Positions 17,534-25,953 are shown, counted from the stretch's first letter. The stretch is DNA of 64,000 nucleotides from Bacillota bacterium (GCA_023391005.1 JAEWBS010000022.1:1-64000), one strand, 5' to 3'. Made by a program: numbers and translations. The notes: generated by a model not told the origin, from the sequence alone.

Positions 17534-17984
17534 TGTTCATTTCCCCTCGCGCTGAATTTTTTTGCAGGCAGGCCGGGCAGTGACCGTACAAGTCAAGCTG
17601 ATGCGCGGCAATCAGAAAGCCGGTTTGCCGCTCTAGTTGCTTTTCATAGCCTGCGAGCGGGCAGCCCTCGACGGGGAGCATCCGCTTGCAGCCTAAACAG
17701 ATCAGATAATGCCGGTGCGTTGGGCGGTTAAAAGTGTACAGCATCCGATGCGCGCCGAACAGCGTCATCGCGGTGATCAGCTTCTTTTCAGCCAGACTAT
17801 CAAGCGCGCGGTAAACGGTGGAAAGATTAGCCGCCGCGTTTTGCGCTTTCAGTGCCGAAAAAATTTGCTCGGCGTCAAGCGGTTGCTCGTTTTGCGATAG
17901 AACTGCCAAAATCGACAGCCTTATCTTGGTGCTTTTAAGGCCGTACTGCCGCATCGTCTGAGAAAAATCGGTCATCTCCATCAT
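17517..17984 (-). CDS. Fur-family metalloregulator (Zur/PerR-like)
   Basis: 155 residues. The winged helix contains LKSTKIRLSILAVL and NLSTVYRALDSLAEKKLI. Two CxxC pairs (CLGC, CPAC) form the structural zinc site, and THRHYLICLG carries regulatory His residues. The ATG at 17984 (or the next codon) follows GGAGGGG; the frame is open upstream to 18059 but without homology. First gene of the operon with the metal-type permease. Which metal it senses cannot be read out; Zn is favoured by the permease context. It probably represses its own promoter through the box at 18087-18107. Confidence 0.88.
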   Translation of the reverse strand: MMEMTDFSQTMRQYGLKSTKIRLSILAVLSQNEQPLDAEQIFSALKAQNAAANLSTVYRALDSLAEKKLITAMTLFGAHRMLYTFNRPTHRHYLICLGCKRMLPVEGCPLAGYEKQLERQTGFLIAAHQLDLYGHCPACLQKNSARGEMNNAAQP

Positions 17985-18086
17985 ATCCCCTCCAAGGCCC
18001 GGCGATAGATACGCGCATGTCCTCAAAACAGGCGGATCAGGGTTGTTATCAATCATCATGGGCTATGAGTGCTTAAAAGATACAAA

Positions 18087-18142
18087 CGCAAATGATTTGC
18101 ATTTGCGCTGATATTATATTACAGATTGTCTGTCGATGTCAA
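18087..18142 (-). promoter_or_regulatory. consensus promoter with Fur/Zur-like operator
   Basis: -35 TTGACA (18142-18137), 18 bases, -10 TATAAT (18118-18113). Directly downstream, over the start site, lies a perfect repeat CGCAAATG-ATTTG-CATTTGCG (18107-18087). This is a strong promoter under a repressor box, placed for autoregulation of the Fur-family operon. Confidence 0.8.
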
Positions 18143-18189
18143 TTGAAAAGCGGGTGAACAATCCAGCGTACTTTGTGGCCTCAACGCGA

Positions 18190-18217
18190 AAGTGGGGGCT
18201 CGTCGCCCCCACTTTTT
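18190..18217. terminator. intrinsic terminator
   Basis: AAGTGGGGGC-TCGTC-GCCCCCACTTTTT. The T run favours the plus strand, but the only gene that ends nearby is the minus-strand metalloregulator at 18339, so it most likely serves that one. Confidence 0.65.
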
Positions 18218-18338
18218 AATACGATTCCTGATGCTTTGCTGTACCGACTTATAGTTCTTTGGCGCTCTAAAGCGCCGTACGGCGCTTATACAAAGGAGCT
18301 GGTACGAGCCTCGGCACGCAAATAATAGGCAGTTGGCG

Positions 18339-18677
18339 CTAAAATGTCAAATTGGGCATTTCGCTGATTAAAATAATAGAGCAGCGCTTACTATCGCCGG
18401 GCGCGAAACCCAAGGTACCCGATAGCTTATCCGACAGTCGGACGACGCGCTCGCCGCAGTCGCTGGAAATTTTGGCTCCTAAATCGGTCAGTTGCACCGC
18501 GCCGTAGCGCTTTTTTTCGAGCAGACTTTTATCGGAGAGCACCGCGAGCATTTTATTGACTGAGGGTCGGGTAACCTGTAGCTTGTCAGCGATATCCGAT
18601 GAGCTGACACACGCCCTTTTTTGAGAGAGTTCCGCAATAGCCAGCAGATAGCGTATTTGTGAAGCGGTCAGTTGCAT
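18339..18677 (-). CDS. short DtxR/MntR-family metal-dependent regulator
   Basis: 112 residues. The N-terminal winged helix (LTASQIRYLLAIAELSQ, SSSDIADKLQVTRPSVNKML, GAVQLTDLGAKIS) is clearly DtxR/MntR type. The dimerisation and metal-binding part is cut short and ends soon after CSIILISEMPN, compared with about 140 residues in MntR and over 220 in DtxR. The start at ATG 18677 follows GGAGG; the frame is open to 18767 without homology. It follows the feo genes on the same strand and is the natural candidate for binding the GGTTAG-N6-CTAACC sites there. It may be Fe or Mn responsive. Confidence 0.75.
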   Translation of the reverse strand: MQLTASQIRYLLAIAELSQKRACVSSSDIADKLQVTRPSVNKMLAVLSDKSLLEKKRYGAVQLTDLGAKISSDCGERVVRLSDKLSGTLGFAPGDSKRCSIILISEMPNLTF

Positions 18678-18733
18678 AAAAGCCTCCAAAGCAAAGGGGC
18701 GCGAACGTGTTGTTCGCGCCCCAACCCTAAAAC

Positions 18734-18904
18734 TTATTTGTGGTGGCAGGCGCTCTCGCTTGGGCAATGCGCGCAGCCACAGCCGCAGCTGCTTTTGTGG
18801 TTGAGCTTATCTTTGACCAGCTTGACGACAACGAGCGCGATCACCGCAAAGACGACGGCTCCGACAAGAATGGTGGGAAGATTCGCAGAAAAAAATTCAA
18901 GCAT
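18734..18904 (-). CDS. FeoB-associated Cys-rich membrane protein
   Basis: 56 residues, too short for most gene finders. One N-terminal transmembrane helix (ILVGAVVFAVIALVVVKLV), then a basic stretch and a Cys-rich tail CGCGCAHCPSESACHHK. This matches the small FeoC-position peptides found behind feoB in Firmicutes. The ATG overlaps the end of feoB by 8 bases and has GGAGGCG ahead. It probably assists or tunes the FeoB iron channel at the membrane. Confidence 0.88.
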   Translation of the reverse strand: MLEFFSANLPTILVGAVVFAVIALVVVKLVKDKLNHKSSCGCGCAHCPSESACHHK

Positions 18905-21077
18905 TTGATTTCGCCTCCGATTTTACCGGACGCTCCTCTCTGTGGTGCTCATAAGGGTTTTTGCGGAAAAGCAGCCATAGCAGAGCGGCCAGGAATAAAA
19001 TACCGACAGCGGTTCCGACCGTGAAGCCGTTACCGGAGAAGAACAGACCCAGCTGATATACAATCAGTGAAACGGCGTACGCGAACGCGGTGAGATAGCC
19101 AATGGCGGCCCAAGTCCACTTGGGGTTGTTCATTTCACGGCGTATCGCGCCGATCGCCGCAAAGCAGGGCGCGCACAGCAGGTTGAACAGCAGGAACGAG
19201 TAGGCCGACAGGGTGGTAAAGTGCGCCGCAATCGGCGAGAGGGTTTCAAAAGCGCCCTCTTCGACCATTTCGAGCGCGTCGCCGGCGACGCCGTACAGCA
19301 CGCCGAACACGCCGACAACCTCTTCCTTAGCGACAAGACCCATGACGGTCGCCACGGTGGACTGCCACGTTCCGAAGCCGAGCGGTGCGAAAATGAAGGC
19401 GATCGAGCCGCCGACAGCCGCGAGCACCGAGTGGTCCATATCCTCGACCATCGTAAAGCTGCCGTCTACAAAGCCGAAGCTTGAGGTGAACCAGATCACA
19501 ACGCTGGCGGCCAAAATAACGGTACCAGCGCGCTTGATGAAGGACCAGCCGCGTTCCCAAGTGCTGCGCAGCACGTTGGTCGCTGAGGGGACGTGATAGG
19601 CGGGCAGCTCCATGACAAAGGGCGCGGGATCTCCGGCAAAGCCTTTCGTCTTTTTAAGGATGATACCGGAAGTGATAACGGCGGCCACGCCGATGAAATA
19701 GGCGGAAGGTGCGACCCACCATGCGCCGCCAAACAGCGCGCCCGCGATCAGGCCGACAATCGGCATCTTGGCGCCGCAGGGGATAAATGAGGTCGTCATA
19801 ATGGTCATGCGGCGGTCGCGCTCGTTTTCAATGGTGCGGCTGGCCATAATGCCGGGCACCGAGCAGCCCGAACCGATCAGCATCGGGATAAAGGACTTGC
19901 CCGAAAGGCCGAAGCGGCGGAAAATACGGTCCATAATAAACGCGACGCGAGCCATATAGCCGACGTCCTCAAGAATAGAGAGCAGCAGGAACAGCACGAG
20001 CATCTGCGGCACAAAGCCGATAACAGCGCCCACGCCGCCGACAATGCCGTCCACCACGAGGCCGGTGAGCCAGTCTGCCACGCCGATGCCGGCCATCCAT
20101 TCGCCGAGCGGGCCCATAATCCATTCGCCAACCAGCGTGTCGTTGGTCCAGCCGGTCAGCATGTCGCCGATTGTCGTAATCGAGATGTAGTAAACGATGA
20201 ACATGACGGCGGCAAAAATAGGCAGCGCCAAAATACGGTTGGTGACAATTTGGTCGATTCGGTCCGAGCCGGTGAACTTAGACTGGTTCTTCTTTTTGAC
20301 GCTTGAGGAAACCACCTTCGAAATATAAGCGTAACGCTGGTTGGTGATGATGCTCTCGGCGTCGTCATCCATCTCAGTCTCACAGGCAGCGATATGCTCT
20401 TCAATATGCGAGAGCAGCGCGGCGTCTAGCCCCAGCTCTTCGATAACCTTTTCATCTCGCTCAAACAGCTTGATGGCGTACCAACGCAGGTTGCGTTCCG
20501 ACACCTTACCCTCGAGCGATTCTTCAATATGCGCGATGGCGTGCTCGACGCTGCCGTCAAAGACCGACGGTGCGTTGGCAGCGATTTTGTTTTGGGCCAG
20601 CTCGGCCGCTCTTTTGGCCGCCTCGATCGAACCAATGCCCTTGAGCGCCGAGGTTTCGACAACCTCGCAGCCCAGCGCAGCGCTGAGCTTGGCAAGATCG
20701 ATGAGGTCGCCGTTTTTGCGCACGATATCGATCATGTTGACCGCGATGACGGTCGGAATGCCCAGCTCAATAAGCTGGGTGCTCAGATAAAGGTTGCGCT
20801 CAATGTTGGTGCCGTCGACGATGTTGATAATGGCGTCCGGCTTTTCATTGACGAGATAGCCGCGGGCGACAACCTCTTCAAGTGTATAAGGGGACAGCGA
20901 GTAGATGCCCGGCAGATCTTGAATAATGATGTTTTTAAAACCCTTGAGACGGCCTTCTTTCTTTTCGACCGTCACGCCGGGCCAGTTGCCGACATATTGG
21001 GCCGAGCCGGTCAGGTCGTTGAACATTGTGGTTTTACCACAGTTCGGGTTGCCGGCAAGCGCTATTTTAATATCCAT
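18897..21077 (-). CDS. feoB: ferrous iron transporter FeoB
   Basis: 726 residues. N-terminal G domain: GNPNCGKTT (G1), DLPGIYSL (G3), NMID (G4), TSALKG (G5). A helical insertion domain follows to about 270, then two Gate motifs in the membrane part, including MLIGSGCSVPGIMASRT and IPCGAKMPIVGL. It imports Fe2+ using GTP hydrolysis as control. AAGGAGGAG precedes the ATG. It sits behind two feoA genes and before the Cys-rich peptide gene. Confidence 0.95.
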   Translation of the reverse strand: MDIKIALAGNPNCGKTTMFNDLTGSAQYVGNWPGVTVEKKEGRLKGFKNIIIQDLPGIYSLSPYTLEEVVARGYLVNEKPDAIINIVDGTNIERNLYLSTQLIELGIPTVIAVNMIDIVRKNGDLIDLAKLSAALGCEVVETSALKGIGSIEAAKRAAELAQNKIAANAPSVFDGSVEHAIAHIEESLEGKVSERNLRWYAIKLFERDEKVIEELGLDAALLSHIEEHIAACETEMDDDAESIITNQRYAYISKVVSSSVKKKNQSKFTGSDRIDQIVTNRILALPIFAAVMFIVYYISITTIGDMLTGWTNDTLVGEWIMGPLGEWMAGIGVADWLTGLVVDGIVGGVGAVIGFVPQMLVLFLLLSILEDVGYMARVAFIMDRIFRRFGLSGKSFIPMLIGSGCSVPGIMASRTIENERDRRMTIMTTSFIPCGAKMPIVGLIAGALFGGAWWVAPSAYFIGVAAVITSGIILKKTKGFAGDPAPFVMELPAYHVPSATNVLRSTWERGWSFIKRAGTVILAASVVIWFTSSFGFVDGSFTMVEDMDHSVLAAVGGSIAFIFAPLGFGTWQSTVATVMGLVAKEEVVGVFGVLYGVAGDALEMVEEGAFETLSPIAAHFTTLSAYSFLLFNLLCAPCFAAIGAIRREMNNPKWTWAAIGYLTAFAYAVSLIVYQLGLFFSGNGFTVGTAVGILFLAALLWLLFRKNPYEHHREERPVKSEAKSNA

Positions 21078-21099
21078 GTATACTCCTCCTTGCGACTGG

Positions 21100-21117
21100 G
21101 GTTAGAAAAAGCTAACC
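21100..21117. promoter_or_regulatory. DtxR-like box or hairpin between feoA and feoB
   Basis: GGTTAG-AAAAAG-CTAACC, same arms and spacing as the operator at the feo promoter. It lies between feoA and feoB. No convincing -10/-35 pair was seen with it, so it could instead be a plain intercistronic hairpin. Confidence 0.45.
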
Positions 21118-21131
21118 CTTCGGCAAATATG

Positions 21132-21353
21132 TTACTCAACCTCGACCATTTCGGCGTCGCCCTTGCGGATGCTCAGCTCGTAGCCGCGCACCGTCACCTC
21201 AATGGGATCGCCCAGCGGGGCCACCTTGCGCACATAAACCTGCGTGCCCTTGGTCACGCCCATGTCCATGATGCGGCGCTTAATCGCCCCTTCACCGTGC
21301 AGCTTGACAACGGTTACCGTTTGGCCTATGCCGACTTCTCTCAACGTTTTCAT
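21132..21353 (-). CDS. feoA: FeoA domain protein (second copy)
   Basis: 73 residues, a single SH3-like FeoA domain (GEGAIKRRIMDMGVTKGTQVYVRKVAPLGDP, then VRGYELSIRKGDAEMVEV). FeoA supports FeoB-mediated Fe2+ uptake, probably by touching its cytoplasmic domain. It is the more canonical of the two copies and the one closest to feoB. The start codon follows GGGAG at a rather long spacing. Confidence 0.9.
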   Translation of the reverse strand: MKTLREVGIGQTVTVVKLHGEGAIKRRIMDMGVTKGTQVYVRKVAPLGDPIEVTVRGYELSIRKGDAEMVEVE

Positions 21354-21367
21354 CGATGAATCACTCC

Positions 21368-21580
21368 CTATATCAGAATTCTATTGACCATACCTTTATC
21401 CAGCGCAATACGGCTGTCTTTAATCGTCAATATCATGTTTCCGCCAATTTCAGAAACCACGATGACGCGCTCGCCGACCACAAAGCCCAGCTCGGCCAGA
21501 TGTTGGCGAACCTCGTCTTTTCCTGTAATTTTACGAATATAATTAACCTCACCGAGTTTAGCCATTGTAAGGGGCATCAT
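21368..21580 (-). CDS. feoA: FeoA domain protein (first copy)
   Basis: 70 residues, a FeoA-like SH3 domain (VRQHLAELGFVVGERVIVVSEIGGNMILTIKDSRIALDKG). ATG 21580 has AGGAGGG ahead; the frame opens 18 bases earlier without a site. Two FeoA genes in tandem before FeoB are common in Clostridia. It is the first gene of the operon and lies 14 bases before the second copy. Confidence 0.88.
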   Translation of the reverse strand: MMPLTMAKLGEVNYIRKITGKDEVRQHLAELGFVVGERVIVVSEIGGNMILTIKDSRIALDKGMVNRILI

Positions 21581-21627
21581 ATTCCCTCCTCCGTTCAACG
21601 GCTTAAATGATTAAGCCAAATGCATAA

Positions 21628-21680
21628 GGTTAGCTCATCCTAACCGTAAATAGTTTAGCATCTCTAACTGCTGGTGTCAA
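21628..21680 (-). promoter_or_regulatory. feo promoter with two DtxR-like operators
   Basis: -35 TTGACA (21680-21675), 17 bases, -10 TAAACT (21657-21652). One operator, GTTAGAGATGCTAAAC (21668-21653), lies in the spacer and -10. A second, GGTTAG-GATGAG-CTAACC (21645-21628), lies just downstream of the start. Both resemble the iron-box class of the DtxR family. The layout predicts repression when metal is plentiful. Confidence 0.75.
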
Positions 21681-22032
21681 TAGAATTTTAAAAATATGGC
21701 AATAAAAAATAGCAGTATCGGCGGGGAGAAATTTGTCTATTTTGGTGGGTTTATATGAATATTTGACTTAAAAGCGCTGTCGACTGATGCATCGATTTGA
21801 TGACCTGCCAGAAGAATGCCGCAGCGGGTTGCCGCCTGTCTATGAGAATGGCAAAGCGCCAATTAGGTGCTTCGAAATTTTTGCATCTATTATAACAGTT
21901 TGGCCCACCGGTTCAGGCGGACGTGGCCCGCCGTAAAAGTGACTGCGGCTGTTCCTTTTTCGCATGGCGCCCTGTGTGTACACATATATTGTATCGAATG
22001 CAATTGATATTTTGCGCGGGGGATGTGAGGCC
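21681..22032. other. intergenic region, feo promoter to sleL-like gene
   Basis: Divergent spacer of about 350 bases. Beyond the feo promoter I see A/T-rich sequence and a few short repeats, but no RNA gene, no terminator and only a doubtful promoter for the rightward gene (near TTGTAT...TATTTT before 22020). Confidence 0.5.
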
Positions 22033-23310
22033 TTGAAGATCCATGTTGTACAGCCCGGGGATAGCGTCTATGCCATTGCCAAAAGATATGACCTACCGAT
22101 GCAGCGGCTCATTGACGACAACGAGCTGGAAGACCTGCCCTATTTGGTCATAGGTCAGGCGCTGGTGGTCATGGCGGATGAGGTGCGGCATGTTGTGCAG
22201 CGCGGTGAATCGCTTTACAGCATCGCCAAAGACTACGGCGTTGACATGCAGGCGATTCTGGCGGCTAATCCCGACATTGCCGACCCCGACATCATCTGGG
22301 CCGGACAGGTGATTATAATTCCGCTATCCACACCCAAGCGGGGGACCATCGACGTCAACGGCTATGCTTTCCCTGATATCGGCGAAGAGACGCTCATGAA
22401 GACGTTGCCAAACCTGACCTTTATCAGCATTTTCAGTTACCAAGTCCGGCCGGACGGCAGCCTGGCCCCAATACCCGACGAAAGAATTATTCAGGCGGCA
22501 CGCCCCCAGCGCACGGCCCCGCTGATGGTCATCACCAACATCAAGCAGGGCGGCAGCTTTGACAGCGAACTGGTTCACACCATTTTAAACGATGATGCGG
22601 TGCAGGATAGAATTCTTGAAAATGTGCTGCAGATCTTGCCCAAGGGCTATTCCGGGCTGGATATCGATTTTGAATATATTTACGCGTGGGACCGGGCGAG
22701 ATACAACAGGTTTGTACAAAAAACCGTCGATACCCTGCGCCCGCTCGGCTATTCGGTGTCGGTCGCGCTGGCCCCTAAAACAAGCGCCAATCAACGCGGC
22801 CTTTTGTACGAGGCGCACGACTACGCCTTTCACGGCGCCACGGTCGACCATGTTATTCTGATGACCTATGAATGGGGCTATACCCGCGGTCCCGCACAGG
22901 CGGTCGCGCCGCTGGATAAGGTGAAGCAGGTGATCGAATACGCGGTGTCGGTCATTCCAAGCCAGAAGATTCTGATGGGTATCCCCAACTACGGCTATGA
23001 CTGGACGCTGCCGTTTGTACCCGGCTCGGCGGCGCGTTCGCTTTCAAACACTGAGGCGGTGCGTCTGGCGGCGCGGGTAGGCGCCCAGATCAAATTTGAC
23101 CGGCAGGCACAAGCGCCGTTCTTTCATTATTATGACGACAAAGGGCGCAGGCATGTCGTCTGGTTTGAAGATGCCCGCAGCATCGCGGCAAAGCTTGAAC
23201 TCGTTGAGACCTATCAGCTGGGCGGCGTGAGCTACTGGACCGTAAACCGGTTTTTTCCGCAAAACTGGCTGGTGCTACAGTCGATGTACGATGTCCGAAA
23301 GGTGCTCTAG
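22033..23310 (+). CDS. LysM-GH18 protein, SleL/YaaH-like spore cortex N-acetylglucosaminidase
   Basis: 425 residues. Two LysM repeats (about 1-48 and 50-98) that bind peptidoglycan, then a GH18 barrel. The catalytic DxDxE is GLDIDFEY (Asp210, Asp212, Glu214). MTYEWGYTRGPAQAVAPL and the C-terminal WTVNRFFPQNWLVL are typical of SleL, YaaH and YdhD. It should cleave cortex or wall glycans during germination. No signal peptide is visible, as in SleL, which reaches the spore coat by other means. The TTG start at 22033 follows GTGAGG; the frame extends upstream to 21964 without homology. Confidence 0.85.
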   Translation: MKIHVVQPGDSVYAIAKRYDLPMQRLIDDNELEDLPYLVIGQALVVMADEVRHVVQRGESLYSIAKDYGVDMQAILAANPDIADPDIIWAGQVIIIPLSTPKRGTIDVNGYAFPDIGEETLMKTLPNLTFISIFSYQVRPDGSLAPIPDERIIQAARPQRTAPLMVITNIKQGGSFDSELVHTILNDDAVQDRILENVLQILPKGYSGLDIDFEYIYAWDRARYNRFVQKTVDTLRPLGYSVSVALAPKTSANQRGLLYEAHDYAFHGATVDHVILMTYEWGYTRGPAQAVAPLDKVKQVIEYAVSVIPSQKILMGIPNYGYDWTLPFVPGSAARSLSNTEAVRLAARVGAQIKFDRQAQAPFFHYYDDKGRRHVVWFEDARSIAAKLELVETYQLGGVSYWTVNRFFPQNWLVLQSMYDVRKVL

Positions 23311-23340
23311 AGCGGCTTAATAGACCGATAGAATAACAGC

Positions 23341-23376
23341 AGCGGCGCAAAACGTTTAACCACGTTTTGCGCCGCT
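23341..23376. terminator. bidirectional terminator
   Basis: AGCGGCGCAAAACG (23341-23354) pairs perfectly, 14 bp, with CGTTTTGCGCCGCT (23363-23376). It lies between two converging genes. Confidence 0.85.
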
Positions 23377-23405
23377 TTAAATCTTTAAAGGCTTTAACGC
23401 CGCGT

Positions 23406-24350
23406 TTATTCCCGAATCTGCTGCATAAAATGGGCAAAATCCCGCGCGGCGGGGGATAGGGGCGCATTCTTTTTGTAATAGAGCGTAATGCCGCGCGCCA
23501 CGTTGGGGTCGTCTATTTTGTAGAAAAACAGCTTATCAGTGGGCTCAAGATAATGGGTAATGGCGTTGCGAACAAAGGCGACGCCATAACCGTTTGAGGC
23601 AATGTAATAAGAGGTGAGCATCTGGTCGAGATACATCTTAACATTGGGCGAAAAGCCCGCGTTGCGGCACATTTTTAACGCGCGCTGGTGCATGTCGTTG
23701 CCTTTTTTAAGCAGCAAAAAATCTTCATTTTTAAAATGGCCCAGATCGGTTTTGGGGCATTCCGGCTCATAAAAACGGCCGTCGCGCACCTCTTCAAAGG
23801 TGAGGCGGCAGTCTTTGAGCTGCGCGTTGATGGCATAGTGCGCCGGTACCGCCAACACAATATGCTCCTCGCCCATCGGCTGACCGACAAAGGAACCGCT
23901 GTCCATCGGGTCGACGTCGAGAATAAAATCGACGACGCCCGATTGCAGGCACTGGGTCAGATCGCCGGTATTGCCCTCCAAGATATTGACGGTGCAGTTG
24001 GGGTGTTGCTCCCGAAACAGGGCCGCAAGCTCGGGCAGCACATGCGCGCAGAAAAAAGCCGCGCCGCCCACATTGATGCTGCCGGAATGATTGGCCGATA
24101 GCTCTGAAAGCTGCTGCTCCAACTCCTTTTCGACCGCCATAATCTTCTCAACAGCATGGATATAGGCCCGTCCGGCGGCAGTGAGACCGATGGGGTTGGT
24201 GCTGCGATCAAAAAGCGGCATGCGTATGCGCGATTCAATCTTTTTGATCTTGTTGCTCAATGCGGGCTGCGTAATAAACAGCCGCTGCGCCGCTCTTGAA
24301 AAGCTGAGCGCCTGATAAACGGCATATACATATTCCATGTCTCGCAGCAT
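23406..24350 (-). CDS. LysR-type transcriptional regulator
   Basis: 314 residues. The N-terminal winged helix (YAVYQALSFSRAAQRLFITQPALSNKIKKIE) is followed by the linker helix and a periplasmic-binding-fold effector domain (SINVGGAAFFCAHVLPEL, GVAFVRNAITHYLEP). GAGGAATTGAC precedes the ATG. The gene stands alone between a converging neighbour and a 460-base intergenic region, so its target is not obvious. Effector unknown. Confidence 0.88.
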   Translation of the reverse strand: MLRDMEYVYAVYQALSFSRAAQRLFITQPALSNKIKKIESRIRMPLFDRSTNPIGLTAAGRAYIHAVEKIMAVEKELEQQLSELSANHSGSINVGGAAFFCAHVLPELAALFREQHPNCTVNILEGNTGDLTQCLQSGVVDFILDVDPMDSGSFVGQPMGEEHIVLAVPAHYAINAQLKDCRLTFEEVRDGRFYEPECPKTDLGHFKNEDFLLLKKGNDMHQRALKMCRNAGFSPNVKMYLDQMLTSYYIASNGYGVAFVRNAITHYLEPTDKLFFYKIDDPNVARGITLYYKKNAPLSPAARDFAHFMQQIRE

Positions 24351-24814
24351 ATGTCAATTCCTCCGTCAATTGCTGATGCCATTGTACTATTTTTTAACGG
24401 TGTTCGCAACGCTGGGGGGTCAGATATTCCAAATTAATCATATTGTTATATTGTTTTTAGAATTTTACAGCGTAATTGCGTTTTGATACAATGTTTTTAT
24501 AAAAGAAATGCTGGGGTTGGCTGCTCAACGTACTTTATTAAGGCCACCGCGTGTTTGTCCCAAATGTCGTTATTGGAGACGGGGCGTTTTTTGACCGGCG
24601 GCGTTATAGCAAGCGCGCCTCTTTATTGCGTCTGCGCCGATCTGGCGCGCATATCATGCCAGAGTGGTTGGTTCAAATTTGTTTAACTCCTCCCCCTATA
24701 TATCGCACATCTTTACAGACAGGGCGCGGACTTCCGGCATTAGACCGGAATCCGCGCTCTGTCTGTTTAACACATCTAACGCATCATCTGTTTTATTCGA
24801 TTATGCCGGTTATA
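24351..24814. other. intergenic region with long hairpin
   Basis: It contains A/T-rich promoter-like sequence with AATCATATTGTTATATTG motifs near 24437 that could be the LysR autoregulatory site. A long hairpin at 24715-24766 (ACAGACAG, GCGCGGA, TTCCGG arms, imperfect) probably ends the two unidentified genes to its right, although its T run is short. A possible rightward promoter (TTGCGT-N16-TATAAA, near 24477-24504) has no gene behind it. Confidence 0.5.
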
Positions 24815-25360
24815 TTACTGCGGGCCGGTAAAGGTCAGCGTACCGCTGAGGTTCAAGCCGCTGTAATTGGCATCGGTGAAGGTAAACGACTGCTCGGCCG
24901 CCGCCGTATTTTGCACATATTCGGCCTGTGTTGCGCCTTCCATCTCGATGGTGATGACACCCACATGGATATTATGCGTTGTGTCGGAGGTCAGCTGCTT
25001 AATATAAAAGCTATAAGGCGACCCAACATCGCCAAACGGAACATGGTCAAAAACACAGATACCGCTGCCGTCGACCGTCTTAGCGGTACCGTATTCGGTC
25101 AGGCCGTCCTGACTGCAACGGATAAAGGTGCCGGCCGTGATCGGCGTACCGCCCGACGCACCCGTCTCGTTGACGGTCAGTGTCAGCGTGCCGGTGGCCG
25201 CAAGCGTAAACGCCTGCCCGCCCGTCGAGGTCGTAGCGGCAAAGGTGGTCGGGTCGAGCGCGCCGTCATAACCGGTGACCGCGGCGACAACGTTATAGTT
25301 ACCGGCCGGCAGCGAGTCGCTACCGGCGCCGTTGGTAATTGTTACGATATAATCTGCCAT
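24815..25360 (-). CDS. hypothetical protein with prealbumin/Ig-like beta domains
   Basis: 181 residues, Thr/Gly/Ala rich, no signal peptide and no membrane segment. The text reads like two beta-sandwich units. The first contains LPAGNYNVVAAVTGYDG and FTLAATGTLTLTVNET. The second has a CnaB/prealbumin-like turn, ICVFDHVPFGDVGSPYSFYIKQL. It ends with a strand-like FTFTDANYSGLNLSGTLTF. The composition suggests a structural or extracellular protein, but how it would leave the cell is unclear. It overlaps the upstream gene by 19 bases, so the two are a unit. I do not recognise a named family. Confidence 0.7.
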   Translation of the reverse strand: MADYIVTITNGAGSDSLPAGNYNVVAAVTGYDGALDPTTFAATTSTGGQAFTLAATGTLTLTVNETGASGGTPITAGTFIRCSQDGLTEYGTAKTVDGSGICVFDHVPFGDVGSPYSFYIKQLTSDTTHNIHVGVITIEMEGATQAEYVQNTAAAEQSFTFTDANYSGLNLSGTLTFTGPQ

Positions 25361-25737
25361 AGCTTTAATACCCCTTCGTTAATAGGAAGATTCGGATAAT
25401 ACGCGTCTGTCAGACTAAAGCGGAGCTTGACAAGCTCAGGTGGGCGCTGCGCCATAGCGCAAAACTTAAAAAACTGAAGACTGTGACCATCGGGGGTTAA
25501 GGCTACCCATCGAGAAGCGCCCATAGGGCTGATGCCGCCTTTTGTCAGACAGGGAACGACGGTAATCATATACACTCCCTGAGTCGTGACGGAGAATCGC
25601 GCTGTGCTGTTGGCGCGGCAGCAGCACTGTGACACGACGGCGTGAGTTTCGTCCAATAGCTGTATGATGAACATCTCCAAACTGCCGCCGACCGCATCAC
25701 AGACCACACTCAAAGCGGTGCCGGAATCCTTTTGCAT
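25342..25737 (-). CDS. hypothetical protein, partner of the downstream beta-rich protein
   Basis: 131 residues, no signal peptide or membrane helix. The N-terminal half is beta-rich (ALSVVCDAVGGSLEMFIIQLLDETHAVV, RFSVTTQGVYMITVV) and contains an unusual CCC run (QCCCRA). The C-terminal part (VKLRFSLTDAYYPNLPINEGVLKLW) looks like an assembly or contact segment. GAGGAGGAG precedes ATG 25737. It is the first gene of a two-gene unit. No family recognised. Confidence 0.7.
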   Translation of the reverse strand: MQKDSGTALSVVCDAVGGSLEMFIIQLLDETHAVVSQCCCRANSTARFSVTTQGVYMITVVPCLTKGGISPMGASRWVALTPDGHSLQFFKFCAMAQRPPELVKLRFSLTDAYYPNLPINEGVLKLWQIIS

Positions 25738-25918
25738 AGCGTTTGCTCCTCCTCAAAGAGATCAGTATATCTTATGAAGCAGCACCGCAGTGGGTGAAGC
25801 GGACGGCTCTACGGCGCCGTACGAAGGGGTAGCACCGGTTGCCGTTTACCGCTCAGATTTCTTTTTAATACCTTTTTTAAAAGAAAAAACGCTTTTATAT
25901 GGCAGCGAATCAAACAAA

Positions 25919-25953
25919 GCCCGGCGGCAGAATGTGTTTTCCTGCCGCCGGGC
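25919..25953 (-). terminator. terminator of the DUF4153 gene
   Basis: GCCCGGCGGCAG (25919-25930) pairs perfectly with CTGCCGCCGGGC (25942-25953). On the minus strand TTTGTTTGA follows. Confidence 0.75.

Noticed and set aside
24655..24685. tRNA-like GCCAGAGTGGTTGGTTCAAATTT
   Set aside because: A T-loop-like GGTTCAAAT is present, but there is no acceptor stem, anticodon arm or proper spacing.
24551..25399. Long plus-strand open frame (282 codons)
   Set aside because: It is antisense to the two overlapping minus-strand genes, which have good ribosome-binding sites and protein-like composition. The plus frame is Arg/Gly-rich shadow text.
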